Shown in pieces: positions 19,751 through 29,728 of a DNA stretch of 33,290 nt. Made by a program: the position numbers and the translations under genes. Where the stretch lies: assembly GCA_032718475.1 (NCBI GenBank), contig JAUCBJ010008177.1, positions 1 through 33,290 of the forward strand. Reading direction: 5' to 3'. This DNA is from Nemertoderma westbladi (lineage: Eukaryota > Xenacoelomorpha > Nemertodermatida > Nemertodermatidae). Numbering within the stretch: position 1 is the first letter of the stretch; the number at the start of each line of letters is the position of its first letter. The notes under the pieces are model-generated. The model was given only the letters and a program-made list of their open reading frames with translations, did not search any database and was not told the DNA's origin.

Positions 19751-21345
19751 CACAACTGCTGATCTCTGATTGGTTCTTAATTCATGTAGAATTACATTGC
19801 CAGTGCCGAGACTGTATGGGGTTTGTAATTATGCGGGGGGGGGGGGGGTCTAACATGACAGTAGATGCCTAACTAAGATGCCATAGGAAAACTCTTTGTG
19901 GGAACGGTGAAAGTAGAGTATCACAATGCCAACAATTCTATATCCTGTATTGGGGTAATGAATGAAAAGCACTTGGAACTCTTGTTCGACGATAATGATC
20001 GTGACGTAGGATGCCCCATCGCCTTCTACTAAACTTGTAATTGTGATACGATTGTTCGCGCTTTCAGACCTTTGGCAGTTTAACCCACCAAATTAAGATG
20101 TCTTCTAGATATTAAATCAGTTTTTAGTCTATGACAAGTATTTGATTCACTACACTAGTCGAAACCAATCCGTGCGCGACCATTCACCCGCTGGATATTC
20201 CCGGGAGATTGGGTTCGACGGTTTAATTTTATTGCTATGTAAGCCTAATGTATTATTCGACTGACAGTATTATATAATCTCTGACAATATTATTCACCTT
20301 CGGTAATATTAACAGTTCCTTTAGGACGTGGCGCTTTATCTACATAAACAGAGTTATGACTTAAACTACTCACAACGATATGGCTTAATTATAATTCACA
20401 TATATGGCGCATTCTTTAGGAATGCTTCTTTAACAGACTCACTCATACACAATGCTGCACAATACTGCACACTAATCTGCCAATCTTCACTGATTTTAGT
20501 CACATATAAAAGGAACACAGACTGACTCATGTAGGGTCTATCAAATAACATTAGATTCACTTCAAACCACTTTAACATAAGTCACAATCGTTTATCTGTA
20601 ACCCTTCTCTCTTACCTTCGGTATATCAAGAATATTGGGTTTCGGGGTTATTTATCGTTATTCCAAATATAATTATTCATCAACCATATTATGAAGAACT
20701 GACGGTAAATAGCAGTATAAAACAACAATGAAAACACTGATTGTTATGAGTTTGCAATGTTTCAGCAGTCAGTATGTATGATCAGTTAGCAGTGATTCCA
20801 TGAGTCAGGTAGATTAAAGGATATATGCCCTTTATAATTAAACCTACTAGTGTAAGACTAAAAACTGAAAACACGGAGGTGCCAAAGCCGGTTCTTAGGC
20901 TCTGGGCAAAAACATAACACTGAACTACTGAGTTTCTGTATATACCTCCAACACAAAGACAACAAACGCTCTGATTGGTCAACCTGAACAACGAGAGAAC
21001 AGAGAAACAAAGAAACGTCGACGTGGCAATATCAGCTGCTAGCCGTCGTCATGGTAGCGACACTGTTTTCAAGAGTATCGAGCTTTTACGTCACGGAATT
21101 ACGGATTATGTCCTCTAAAGTACAAATACAGAAGAAATAGCTCTTATGTCCGCTAAAACACCAGTACAGCAAGGACACGGCCTTTTTATGCCTGGTAAAC
21201 CAACTACAGAGTACTTTACGGGAAAAATAAGGAAAAATAACCGGACAATTCAGTAAAAGCTTTTACACCGCTCCCAGAAAATGGGATTTTCAGTCTATAA
21301 AATATAAAAATCACAGTTTCTAAAACATAAAGATACTCTAAACAG
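19751..21345. other. No gene seen; poly-G, hairpin, possible promoter-like boxes
   Basis: G14 lies at 19,835-19,848. An inverted repeat GTCGAAACCAATC (20,158-20,170) and GATTGGGTTCGAC (20,207-20,219) pairs at 12 of 13 positions. Around 20,970-21,100, GATTGG (inverted CCAAT), GACGTGG and TTACGTCAC (CRE-like) lie together. They could be a promoter for something unseen, but no transcript model supports it. No coding frame was recognised. Confidence 0.35.
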
Positions 21346-21868
21346 TTAGTCTTTCTTACGCAGACGGCGTTTACGCAGTTTTTTGAGGCTAGCAAGAGTC
21401 TTTTTCTCTTTGGGGGGAGCCACTTTACTAGGAGGGCCATAACTCCTGGGTGAAGGGTGCAATATGATTGCATCAGAAGGTGTAGGATTGTGGTCGGGGT
21501 ATCCGCCGTTTCGATATGCTTCTCCTCGAGCTGATTTTCCTCCGCTCGTAGCTGGATACGTTCATCCAAAAACTCTCGCAGAGAATGGGGTTGTCTAAGT
21601 GCGATATCTTCTTAGAGATTCTGGATTTCACAATCGAACTGAGATAAAGACAATTCGTTTATCGATTGGACTTACTGTTATAACTTACGTTTATCTGAAC
21701 AAACGCAGGTTTCTTTTTTGATCTTTATAGAATAGCGTTTAACTCGTTTCGTACAACGCTCTCCTTCACCTTGATGAAGGGTTGTATCGCGTTAAACGGG
21801 ACGACCATACGGTTGGATAATGATATTAGGTGTCTGCGTCATAATCCAGCTAGGTAAGATGGGCGGCT
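21346..21868 (-). pseudogene. Unassigned minus-strand coding-like region with charged coiled-coil and basic tail
   Basis: I do not recognise this gene. A frame from ATG 21,868 starts MTQTPNIIIQPYGRPV and runs about 130 codons. It is broken by four stops, all TAA, and otherwise gives protein-like sequence including LREFLDERIQLRAEENQL, a charged helical stretch. Near 21,508 coding character moves to another frame, ending PPKEKKTLASLKKLRKRRLR before TAA at 21,346-21,348: proline-rich then strongly basic. A basic C-terminus could suit a nucleic-acid-binding protein such as a Gag-like product, which is inference. It lies on the same strand as the BEL element but past its probable LTR, so it need not belong to it. 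It is probably a decayed gene or element. Confidence 0.4.
21738..21803. other. Imperfect hairpin
   Basis: GTTTAACTCG with GTACAAC on the left pairs with GTTGTATCGCGTTAAAC on the right. An inner stem is formed by CTTCACC and the GGTGAAG-like GATGAAGG. It lies within the start of the unassigned minus-strand coding-like region. Confidence 0.5.
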
Positions 21869-22371
21869 AGCTAGAAATCACTGTCGGAGTGTTACCGATT
21901 AATTGTTAGGGTAGCACTAGATCTTGAACAGTGAATACCGTCCGCGAGGATCCGCGACACCACCAGGATCGCAGGTCTGAGGTCCAACTAAGGAATGAGG
22001 AGGTTTGACCGAGTATTCCGGGACTCTGATCGTAGGTTTACTCTAGGATCGTTAGAGCCGAGTGAGCATAGGTGATACGTCAAACAAGTTTCGCTCGAAA
22101 CTCCAGTAAATATAACGAACACAACTGTGTTTAACACGACGTTTCCGTGGATGTTTATGTCTTTCCGTTTATTGGCTGGGTCTAGGACATTTATCGTAAT
22201 AATACCAAAGACGCACGTCTGGTAGGGGAAACGCGGGTGATATTTATTTGTTGTTACAATGCTTCTATCAAGAATTCCAAATATACGTTGGAGTTACCGC
22301 GTCCATTTGTTTCTTTAGTGTCTTTTCTTTCGAGTCGATTTCGAATAGAATTTTCGCATTCGAATTTCAGT
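21869..22371. other. Between the two unassigned minus-strand stretches
   Basis: No motif was recognised. The frame of the 22,372-22,677 ORF continues leftwards with seven further TAA or TAG stops before the first TGA (near 21,770). That is about the stop density expected by chance, so I do not annotate it as coding. Confidence 0.35.
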
Positions 22372-22677
22372 TTATGGTTCCGACTCCGCTGGGCAGGATA
22401 TATAGTCGACATAGTCCGTATTGTGTAAATCGATAGGATGACCAGTAGTTAAGAAGACCATATACGTACCATTACGCTGCGTATATCGAGCAGCGAATTT
22501 TCTATAGTCCAACTCGCGCGAGAGCTGCACTTGGGACATTGTCGGTTCGATATAACGACCATCGTCCTCCGCAGCAGTTGGACTAACGTCGCCGCGTATT
22601 AAGCTATCAACAAACGCTTGTAAAAGTAGAGTATATCGCTCCCCGATACCAAGACCATCTTCTATCAACTCCGTCAT
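22372..22677 (-). CDS. Hypothetical protein, 101 residues
   Basis: First in-frame ATG is at 22,675-22,677, and the frame is open further upstream to about 22,755 without another ATG. The protein starts MTELIEDGLGIGERYTLLLQ and ends with an acidic PAESEP. It is mostly polar, with no transmembrane segment, zinc finger or catalytic motif that I can see. The DNA is GC-richer than its surroundings, and a CG-rich stretch (22,770-22,850) lies upstream in its reading direction, as a short promoter/5' UTR might. No family was recognised. It could be the N-terminal part of a retroelement Gag or a chance ORF. Confidence 0.35.
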   Translation of the reverse strand: MTELIEDGLGIGERYTLLLQAFVDSLIRGDVSPTAAEDDGRYIEPTMSQVQLSRELDYRKFAARYTQRNGTYMVFLTTGHPIDLHNTDYVDYISCPAESEP

Positions 22678-23508
22678 ATCTGCTATATATGAGTTTATCC
22701 ATATTATAATGAGTTTATATTTAGGCGAGCGGGCGTCGCTGCCTACCCCAATCAACCCCCGGACAGTACGAGATCCTCAGCGCCGATGTGTCGTCGCCGC
22801 TGTACTTTCGCCAACGACGTAGCCGCACAACGACAACGACAACCGGCACAAGTCACTCAACTGTCCGTCCCAAAGGCTTAGATGTACTTCAGGTTTTCCT
22901 TGGAGAGTTAGGTTACTTTTACGATTGCGACTAGCTACTGTAAACACACCTTAGCAGTAACATTCACCTATAAACTCACAAATACCACACACACAACTTG
23001 TCACAAATTACACACACTCGGGTCACTTGTCCGTTAGTCAATGCCTTCCAGAATGTCACTGTATTATTATGTATCCTTGGATACTATCAGTGCACTATTT
23101 ATTCCCTATGCTATTCAATGGGACAAGCTTTCTATTGTTCTTTTAACTCAATTCTAATTCTAGCGTGGTTGTTGCTATGGTGACATTATGCAAAGCTAGC
23201 GGTAGAATTAGGGTGATTCCAATGCATACAGATCTGGGATGTTATTTAATAGTAATTCTTTAATAGTCAATGTTCTGTTTTATACATGACTTTATGAATT
23301 TTATCGGCTATTGACTATGTTTGGGAGACTTTCACACACTCATACGCATGATAAGATAAATCTCCGCTCCCTTGATCTATTAATTAATGGAATTTTGGGA
23401 ACTTTATAAATTGCGTAAAAATGGCAATTTATTAAATTCATTAAAAGGCATGAATTTAAATTGATTCCCTGAAATTTTATTATTTGATAATTAAATGGAC
23501 ATATTTGG
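22678..23508. other. No gene seen; CG-rich patch then AT-rich
   Basis: 22,770-22,860 is rich in CG dinucleotides (CGACAACGACAACCGG and similar). The remainder is AT-rich. The left boundary of the BEL 3' LTR may fall here but I could not place it. Confidence 0.35.
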
Positions 23509-23787
23509 ATTCCAGAACATGTCTGGGGACACAAGATCCTTAATTCTATGACAATTGTCTTTTTAAGAATATCGGTAAATACTACGATATCTTAATTGAC
23601 TAGAATTATTGAAGGATCTGAATTTTACAGATTTTGATTTATTAGATTTTGCAAATATTAATTAATTAATATTTGAGATGGGCACCGATTTATTCCAGAA
23701 CTTGTCTGGGGACGTTAACCACTGATTCTAGAATTTGTCTTTCAAGTATATCGGTGGGTGCCGCGATATCTTAATCGACTAGAATTA
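23509..23787 (-). repeat. Tandem duplication of about 182 bp, diverged, in the probable BEL 3' LTR/UTR
   Basis: Copies at 23,509-23,608 and 23,692-23,787 share ATTCCAGAAC-TGTCTGGGGAC, then ATTCTA, TTGTCTTT, TATCGGT, CGATATCTTAAT and GACTAGAATTA in order, with many substitutions between. The start-to-start distance is about 183 bp. The setting, just beyond a retroelement's 3' end, suggests repeated enhancer-like LTR sequence, but that is inference. Confidence 0.7.
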
Positions 23788-24314
23788 CAGATGGTCAAAG
23801 GGTTTAACAGATTTATTTTGCGTTATACGCTACTGTTAAAGGGACATCACGCTACTATATGTATTATTTAATATACGGTATGAGAGCAATATCGCACGAA
23901 GCAATGTCAGTGTGAAGAGGCAAGTCGTTTCCAAGGTCTACCCAGAGCTTGGTTTAGCCGAGACACGAGGATCTGAACTTTGCATTCCTAATACTCTGCC
24001 TACCAATAATACTTAAATATAGTAGTGGCTTTATTGTACTTTAATAAGTACGGACATTTCATCTTACTGTAGTTACGTATTTATAATAGAATACGAGCAG
24101 TAAGGAAAGAGAAAAATAATTATTTCTCGCCGTCGCACTAAATATAATATAAGTAATTACGTACGTAATAAACACGAATATATTGCACTATTCTACAAAA
24201 TAATCGCTAAATAATATTCTACTAAATTAAATAAAACGATTATAATAAAATTACATAGTAATACATACATAAATATAAAAATAATAATATAATATAAAAT
24301 AATAGAGTCACACA
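23788..24314 (-). other. Probable U3 side of the BEL 3' LTR
   Basis: On the minus strand a purine tract (GGAGTGGG) is followed immediately by TGTGTGACTC, the kind of TG start expected at a 3' LTR. It lies 16 bp after the pol stop. The other LTR is outside the window, so neither the LTR's length nor its end can be checked here. The sequence is extremely AT-rich. Confidence 0.4.
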
Positions 24315-24323
24315 CCCACTCCA
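24315..24323 (-). promoter_or_regulatory. Candidate polypurine tract
   Basis: The minus strand reads TGGAGTGGG, directly before TGTGTG. It would prime plus-strand DNA synthesis in a BEL/Pao element. Position and composition fit, but a nine-base tract is weak evidence alone. Confidence 0.45.
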
Positions 24324-24330
24324 TATGTTG

Positions 24331-27300
24331 TTACGTTATGGAGTCCCTAGATGTTTGAAGGATTAGGGAGGTGGTCGTGGGAAGAGAATCTTGCCTTCCA
24401 CAGTTTCCGGAGAGTCCTCCATTCCCTTCCGATAAACACAAACGACCGACTGGGTGATTGAGTCGCTGCATCCTGAATACAATTCCAGGTTTCCTCTTCG
24501 TCCTGGAATAGTGACGATAGAAACATCGCTCAAAGTATATGACGGCGTCACAAAGCCGATTCCAGGAGCTATAGTGGTCCGTCGCTCTCTGCAGGAGAGG
24601 TGAGAGTCCCTGCGAGACGTCTGATGTTCCAGAGCTCCAATCGCTCTCTCTGATCTTCATGAAGGATCCACTCGCGGAGGGGAGGCCCAGATCCACGGCG
24701 TCGTCCCTGGCAACATGTAATACCGACAGATCTATCCCGGGTTCAAATAACTCCGATCCACCCGTCCGGGTTTCAGGTTCGACTTTCTCCGCTCCCTTGG
24801 CTGGTCTAATCTCAGTCGGAGTAAGATGGGGAGGCCATTCATTCTCCTTACTCAGGAAGTCGGGTTCACCTAACCGGTCTATAGTATCTGTCAGTTCTTG
24901 AGGAGTTGCTCCTCTGGAAGCGATGTCCGTTGGATTAAACTTCTTGGGGCAATATCTCCATTGATCTACATTGGAGCTAAGATTGTCATTATCTGAGGAG
25001 TGTGGTGTTCCCTCAGTTGGGTCGTCTCCCTCACTAGTATCGTCTTCCCATTCACTCACCTGGCAGACGCGATCTTGAAGCAGTCTTTCCCTGAGCGTTC
25101 TACGGGAAGGTCCAGTAAGGTACCAACCTACTCTAGTTCTTACCGCATAGGTCTGTAGTGGCTGCGGTTGAGCAGGTCGTTTCTCTAATGTCTCCAGCGC
25201 CTCATGCGCGTTTTGGCCGATGAGTATTTGCACTCCAGGATAATCAGTCTGGAATCGAGGTATGTTAAGATGTTGGATGCTCTCATCCTCGTCCCAATTA
25301 TAAAGGTCTGCTTGAGTAGTAGCGAAGTTCTTTATAGCCACCATTTTCACTGACCTTATACTGTATTCTCCTAGTTTATCCTGTGGGGTGGACAACTCAC
25401 CTATATAATAGTCGGCAGCTACAGTAGAATTCCAAACCTGCATGATCCCTGACATGTTTAGCTTGGTTCGGAACTTGGGTTGTCCAGCAAAGATGACTTC
25501 GGCTAGTTCCCTATCGATGAATGTTCCTGTGCTACCGGAGTCCAGGAGGGCGTTCACTATATAGCTCTTCTGAGGTCCGTGGACCCGTAACTGGACTACA
25601 GGAAATTCTCGGATTCCTATATTGGAAGTTGGCGCTTTCCAAGATGGTTGTTGATCGGAAGTAGTTAAGGTAAGGTCGCTGTCTGTGTCTTTCTCATACA
25701 CGAGTGCTCGATACACTGCGGTGGTGTTTATTAGGTAACAGGATTCGTTTTGGTCGGAGAACTCGTCCGTATAGAATCCTTCCATCTCAGATTGATCAGT
25801 GTCGTTCACATCACTGAATTGGACATGTAGTTCGGACTCACTTACCTGACTCGGGCTGTTTCGTTCGAATTCCGTGTGCAACAAGATATGATGTTTTGCG
25901 CCGCACTTTGCACACCTTGCGTCGGAGTTACAGGTTCGCCGTTGGTGTCCTCGTCTGAGGCAATTATAACACAACCGCTTATCCCACATGACTTCACGTC
26001 TATCCTTTAGTGATTTCCTCAGGAATTTATCACACGCATTTAAACGGTGGGGCCCGTCGCACAGCACACATTTGGGCTTGATGTTACTTACTTTAACCTG
26101 TGCTATGTGGTGCACACTTGTTCTTTCCTCGGGCTTTCTCACCTGAATTCTTTTAGGAGACGTAGGAGGGGTTTTTTGTACCGGTTCCCTTCTGTCATTG
26201 GGTCGAGACTTGGATTTACTTACCTGATCTTTAGGCATTTTATTGACATAAGATCTGTCAGTGTCTTTCCCGCTGTCCTCTCCTTGAGAAGTTTGGCTTT
26301 CACCGTCGTCGGTATAACATACTGGTATTACCCTTCTCCTAGAAACGGGTTTCTCACTTACCTTACTTTCCGCTGTCTTCTCTCTGGACTGCCTTAGGAG
26401 CTGTAATTTCACTTCTCCATCTAGGAATGACATGAGATCAGCCATGGTAGGGTCTCGTCGTTGTTGTTCCATCATATATAACACCTTCTTGTCCCAGCGT
26501 GTACCTACTCCACCCTTGGGCAAAGTAGATGCTAAGGCTCCTACAACCATAGAATTCTGGTATTCATGAGACTTACCTAACCAATCTAGTTGTCTACAGA
26601 TCTCCTGAATCTCATCGGAAAACTCTATAATCCCGCTGCTAAGAAACTTTCGGGGCGCCATTAATTTCGCATATAAATACCTAGCTATGTTAGTCCTATT
26701 ACCATACCTGATGTTTAGTGTATCCCAAACTTGTCTTAATCCATCTGGATGTCCAATAAATTTTAACGCCATTGACTTGGGAGATCCTTCCAAGCACTCG
26801 ATGAGGTATCTAAGTTTTTCTCCATTAGATAGTACAGAGTTCTGTATGTTATCTTTGTAATATTCATTAAAAGGTAACCATTTCATCTCATCTCCATTGA
26901 ACTTGACGATCTCTCCAACCTTTACCGCTTGCCGGGCTTCGGTTCTAGCCATTTGACGCGTAAAACTTTCTTGGGCCATCGTGCTATTTAATATCGAGTT
27001 ATCGGTATATAAATTTCTCGGATTATGATCAGTTCTATAGGGAATATCATTATCAACAGGTCTATAATTACCCTTAATAGGGTTCACTATAGGAGTTTCT
27101 ACTTCGCTAGCAGTATATATGCGTGTAGGCTCCACACCTTGCGCATGCGATACTTCAGACCTAACAGGTTGACACATTGTTACAGAGGGTGGTGGTATAC
27201 CCTTTTGGGTATTTACTAATTTATCGCGTTCAAGCGCGATACTTTGCTGCACTTCTTGCAACTCTAGCCTACTTTCCCTTACTGTGCCCTTGAATTGCTG

Positions 27301-28689
27301 GACAGTCTCCTGCATCTGCCCGAGCAGGATATCCATCCCCCGCCGTCTCTCGTCCACCCATTCGACCGCCGAAGCGGGAGTCGCCAACGTTGTAGCGGGC
27401 GGACGAGGGACAACGGGCGACAAATTGTGAATATTTCGCTCGGGGTCCAGGACCTGAACTGTCTCCTGGGCAGTTCTGCGGGGCACAGGTAGCTTAGTGC
27501 TATGCAGAGGGAATTTAGAGGTAGTTTCAGGGAGCACAGGTATGTCTATCACCGAAGGGGTGATTTCAAGAACAGGCCTAATTATTTCAGGCTCATCTAC
27601 TATAGTAGGGAGTCTTTCTATTTTAATTATTTGGTCTGTGGGCTCTGTACTACCTAAGTTGGTGTTATTTAGTTGCCTTCTAACAGCTGGAGGCAAATCA
27701 GGCAATTTCTGACGGTGGAATGTTCTTTTACGTCTACTTAGACGAGATCTATTTCCTTTGCCTTCAGTATCGGTGGTATCGCCTTCCTCCGATGATGTAT
27801 ATCCCTGTCTTTTGGGAGTAGATCGATCCATCATCCGCATATTGCTAGCCGTTAACTGTTTATTTATGCAGTCTTGATTCTCCTGAATGTTTTCCAATTC
27901 TAACTGGGTGGTTTCTTCAGTCGCTCTCCGTTCTGCTTCTGCCACTGCCTCTGCCGCCTTTCTTTCAGCTGCTGCTTCTGCCAAGGTCGCCTTTGCTTCT
28001 GCCGCTGCCTCTGCCGCCCTTGCCTCTGCCGCTGCCTCTGCCGCCCTTGCCTCTGCCGCTGCCTCTGCCGCCTTTGCCTCTGCCGCTGCCGCTTTTGCCC
28101 CTGCTGCTGCCTCTGCCGCTGCCACTTTTCTTTCTGCTTCTGCAGCTACCACTGCTGCTTTCTTTCTGTCTTCTATGCGTTTTTTCTTTACTTGTTCTTC
28201 CCTTTCTCTAGCGATGCGGAGTTGTTCATCGAATTTAGCTTGGTTCGCCGCTAACCTATCCACATCAATCGCATCTAACACAAGTTTGGCTCCTTCGCTA
28301 TTAGGGCTAAGTCCCTCTAGCCTTCTCCTCAACTCTTCATCTCCCACAAAACGCTGATAGTCTGACAGATAGATATCAATGGCATCCTTCTTATGCGGTT
28401 TCTCTGCCGTCGCTTCACTTTCCACTTGGGAAAAAGTAGCGTCTGTTGATTCTCCATGGGTTGAGCGCTCCTCCAACTGAGCCTTCCACTGAGCTGCTCC
28501 TTGAACCTGGCGACTCACCCGTTGAAACCAAGTCTTTACGGCAACTTGCAACGACGTGTCTTGTCTTCTTTTAGAAGCCTCCTCAAAGGCGGATAAGATT
28601 AGCCTAATCCGCAGAACTCTTTCTCTAACTTGATAAAGCAGCGATCCCTGCTCTTGAGGTCCTTGAGGTTGTTGAAACAGTTGCTCTTT
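24331..28689 (-). CDS. BEL/Pao retrotransposon Gag-protease frame with RT and integrase cores deleted
   Basis: Open for about 1450 codons from the stop at 28,690-28,692 to TAA 24,331-24,333. In order: basic/Q-rich start; Ala-Glu coiled region encoded by a 27-bp DNA repeat (about 28,170-27,900); acidic/basic linker; DUF1759 Gag (about 26,950-26,410; NEYYKDNI, LIECLEGSPKSMA); three CCHC-type knuckles (26,070-25,875; CVLCDGPH, CYNCLRRGHQRRTC, CAKCGAKHH); DUF1758 aspartic protease with DSGSTGTFID (25,542); TRVGWYLTGP, which normally leads into RT. Instead an acidic stretch leads directly to WRYCPKKFNPTDIASRG (about 24,960), the end of RNase H. After SSWNRLCDAVIYF it jumps to an integrase C-terminal tail (LNHPVGRLCLSEG). 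RT, most of RNase H and the integrase core are missing, yet the frame stays open. Within the tail the IPGRRGN motif lies in another frame, so a small shift exists there. No initiator ATG is assigned because coding continues upstream in another frame. Confidence 0.85.
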   Translation of the reverse strand, partial: KEQLFQQPQGPQEQGSLLYQVRERVLRIRLILSAFEEASKRRQDTSLQVAVKTWFQRVSRQVQGAAQWKAQLEERSTHGESTDATFSQVESEATAEKPHKKDAIDIYLSDYQRFVGDEELRRRLEGLSPNSEGAKLVLDAIDVDRLAANQAKFDEQLRIAREREEQVKKKRIEDRKKAAVVAAEAERKVAAAEAAAGAKAAAAEAKAAEAAAEARAAEAAAEARAAEAAAEAKATLAEAAAERKAAEAVAEAERRATEETTQLELENIQENQDCINKQLTASNMRMMDRSTPKRQGYTSSEEGDTTDTEGKGNRSRLSRRKRTFHRQKLPDLPPAVRRQLNNTNLGSTEPTDQIIKIERLPTIVDEPEIIRPVLEITPSVIDIPVLPETTSKFPLHSTKLPVPRRTAQETVQVLDPERNIHNLSPVVPRPPATTLATPASAVEWVDERRRGMDILLGQMQETVQQFKGTVRESRLELQEVQQSIALERDKLVNTQKGIPPPSVTMCQPVRSEVSHAQGVEPTRIYTASEVETPIVNPIKGNYRPVDNDIPYRTDHNPRNLYTDNSILNSTMAQESFTRQMARTEARQAVKVGEIVKFNGDEMKWLPFNEYYKDNIQNSVLSNGEKLRYLIECLEGSPKSMALKFIGHPDGLRQVWDTLNIRYGNRTNIARYLYAKLMAPRKFLSSGIIEFSDEIQEICRQLDWLGKSHEYQNSMVVGALASTLPKGGVGTRWDKKVLYMMEQQRRDPTMADLMSFLDGEVKLQLLRQSREKTAESKVSEKPVSRRRVIPVCYTDDGESQTSQGEDSGKDTDRSYVNKMPKDQVSKSKSRPNDRREPVQKTPPTSPKRIQVRKPEERTSVHHIAQVKVSNIKPKCVLCDGPHRLNACDKFLRKSLKDRREVMWDKRLCYNCLRRGHQRRTCNSDARCAKCGAKHHILLHTEFERNSPSQVSESELHVQFSDVNDTDQSEMEGFYTDEFSDQNESCYLINTTAVYRALVYEKDTDSDLTLTTSDQQPSWKAPTSNIGIREFPVVQLRVHGPQKSYIVNALLDSGSTGTFIDRELAEVIFAGQPKFRTKLNMSGIMQVWNSTVAADYYIGELSTPQDKLGEYSIRSVKMVAIKNFATTQADLYNWDEDESIQHLNIPRFQTDYPGVQILIGQNAHEALETLEKRPAQPQPLQTYAVRTRVGWYLTGPSRRTLRERLLQDRVCQVSEWEDDTSEGDDPTEGTPHSSDNDNLSSNVDQWRYCPKKFNPTDIASRGATPQELTDTIDRLGEPDFLSKENEWPPHLTPTEIRPAKGAEKVEPETRTGGSELFEPGIDLSVLHVARDDAVDLGLPSASGSFMKIRESDWSSGTSDVSQGLSPLLQRATDHYSSWNRLCDAVIYFERCFYRHYSRTKRKPGIVFRMQRLNHPVGRLCLSEGNGGLSGNCGRQDSLPTTTSLILQTSRDSIT
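27990..28110 (-). repeat. 27-bp tandem repeat encoding an Ala/Glu helix
   Basis: About four units of TCTGCCGCTGCCTCTGCC plus GCCCTTGCC (plus-strand text), giving nine-residue AEAAAEARA repeats in Gag on the minus strand. The plus-strand open frames over this stretch are shadows of the repeat. Confidence 0.85.
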
Positions 28690-28960
28690 CTACTCGCTCC
28701 ATAGAGCTGAAGAATCCCTGGGCGTATCCGGCTGCGGACCTCTTCCACACAGCTGGATCGATGGTTTCCTTGGCTACTCCCATCCGGTGTATGTCTTCCC
28801 AGGCAGCTTCTGATAAATCAAACGGGAGTCCGGGTCCGGGGAAGTTCCATTGCGACTCGACAATAGACTTCAGTTCTTCACTAGTGTATCCCGCGTAACT
28901 ATCTCTAGTTGACCGTTGACTTCTCGCCCAATCGATCTGGTGTTCTTCCACCGCGATCAA
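28690..28960 (-). pseudogene. BEL/Pao Gag N-terminal part, frameshifted and cut off by the hAT insertion
   Basis: The frame reads EEHQIDWARSQRSTRDSYAG, then YTSEELKSIVESQWNFPGPG, to SSMERVE. It is continuous in sense with the downstream Gag frame (EQLFQQPQGPQEQGS) but offset by one frame, with the break at about 28,690-28,700. The true start codon is not present: hAT sequence begins at 28,962, only two bases after the frame's last codon. I assign it to Gag from position and continuity, not from a recognised domain. Confidence 0.6.
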
Positions 28961-28985
28961 TCAGTGGCGGATCTAAGGGGGGGGG

Positions 28986-29728
28986 CTAAGGGGCTTTAGC
29001 CCCCCCCTTTTAAAAAAATACATAAGTAATGATAAAGAAAATTTTTACTGATTTATACAGTAGCACAGCTCCAATAAGCTGCCCTTTGAGAAAAGGGTCA
29101 TTTTTATATTCTCTTTTTTGAAAAAGTACTCTCAGGCAAGGTAAAATTAATCAAAGTTACATTAGCAGCCCGACCAGATTGGATTCACATAATCCCATGC
29201 CTGAGAGTCCCGGCAGGCAACTGCCTGACTGCACTGCTGCAGTACCGGTACCTACCTGCTGAGCTGACCTGCCTTCGGCGGTACGAAAACGAAAGTACAG
29301 AAGTACGGTACCGTTACTCCAGTCTGCCAATTCAGCTGTTCCTGTTACCCTGTCAGCCTGTCTGTCTGTCTGAGTGTCTGCCACTGCTGCACTGCAGCAC
29401 TGCCTGTACAGCTGTAGCTGTAAGCCAGTAAGCCTACCGCTGTACCTGCGCTGTCAGGCTGTTGTAGCTGTATTCTGGTACTTCATACCTGGTTACTGGG
29501 TTAGGTAGGCCTATCAGCCTATTCTATAGATTAGGCCTACAGGTATCAGATTGAAGGATTGTAGGTCACTCTGTCAGTAGTACTGTAGTGTGTAGTCAAG
29601 GCCTACTAAAAGACTAAAAGACTCAAGTACTAGACCGAACTCGATTACTCGACTCGATTACTGAATTACCGTCATTATTATTATTTATATTTCTGGAAAA
29701 GGTAGCAGTGCAAAGTGTAAAGTGAGTT
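28986..29728 (+). other. hAT 5' untranslated region
   Basis: Between the left terminus and the transposase ATG. It contains CTGC/CTGT-rich quasi-repeats (29,205-29,470) able to form many small hairpins, and AGGCCTA phrases. A promoter is presumed but no TATA box stands out. The minus-strand open frame 29,384-29,157 is judged chance. Confidence 0.5.

Noticed and set aside
20158-20219. tRNA-like reading of the GGTTCGAC hairpin
   Set aside because: The GGTTCGA lies in one arm of a long inverted repeat and no A box stands at the right distance.
22237-22436. Two overlapping plus-strand frames
   Set aside because: They are short, in two frames over the same bases, and partly antisense to the 22,372-22,677 frame; no motif.
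27887-28357. 156-codon plus-strand open frame rich in Ala/Ser, and the overlapping Leu/Pro-rich frame
   Set aside because: Both are antisense shadows of the Ala-Glu repeat in the BEL Gag frame on the minus strand.
28570-28690. Third minus-strand frame across the Gag break (NCFNNLKDLKSRDRCF)
   Set aside because: The frame continuous with the downstream Gag (EQLFQQPQGPQEQGS) is open across the same bases and needs only one frameshift.
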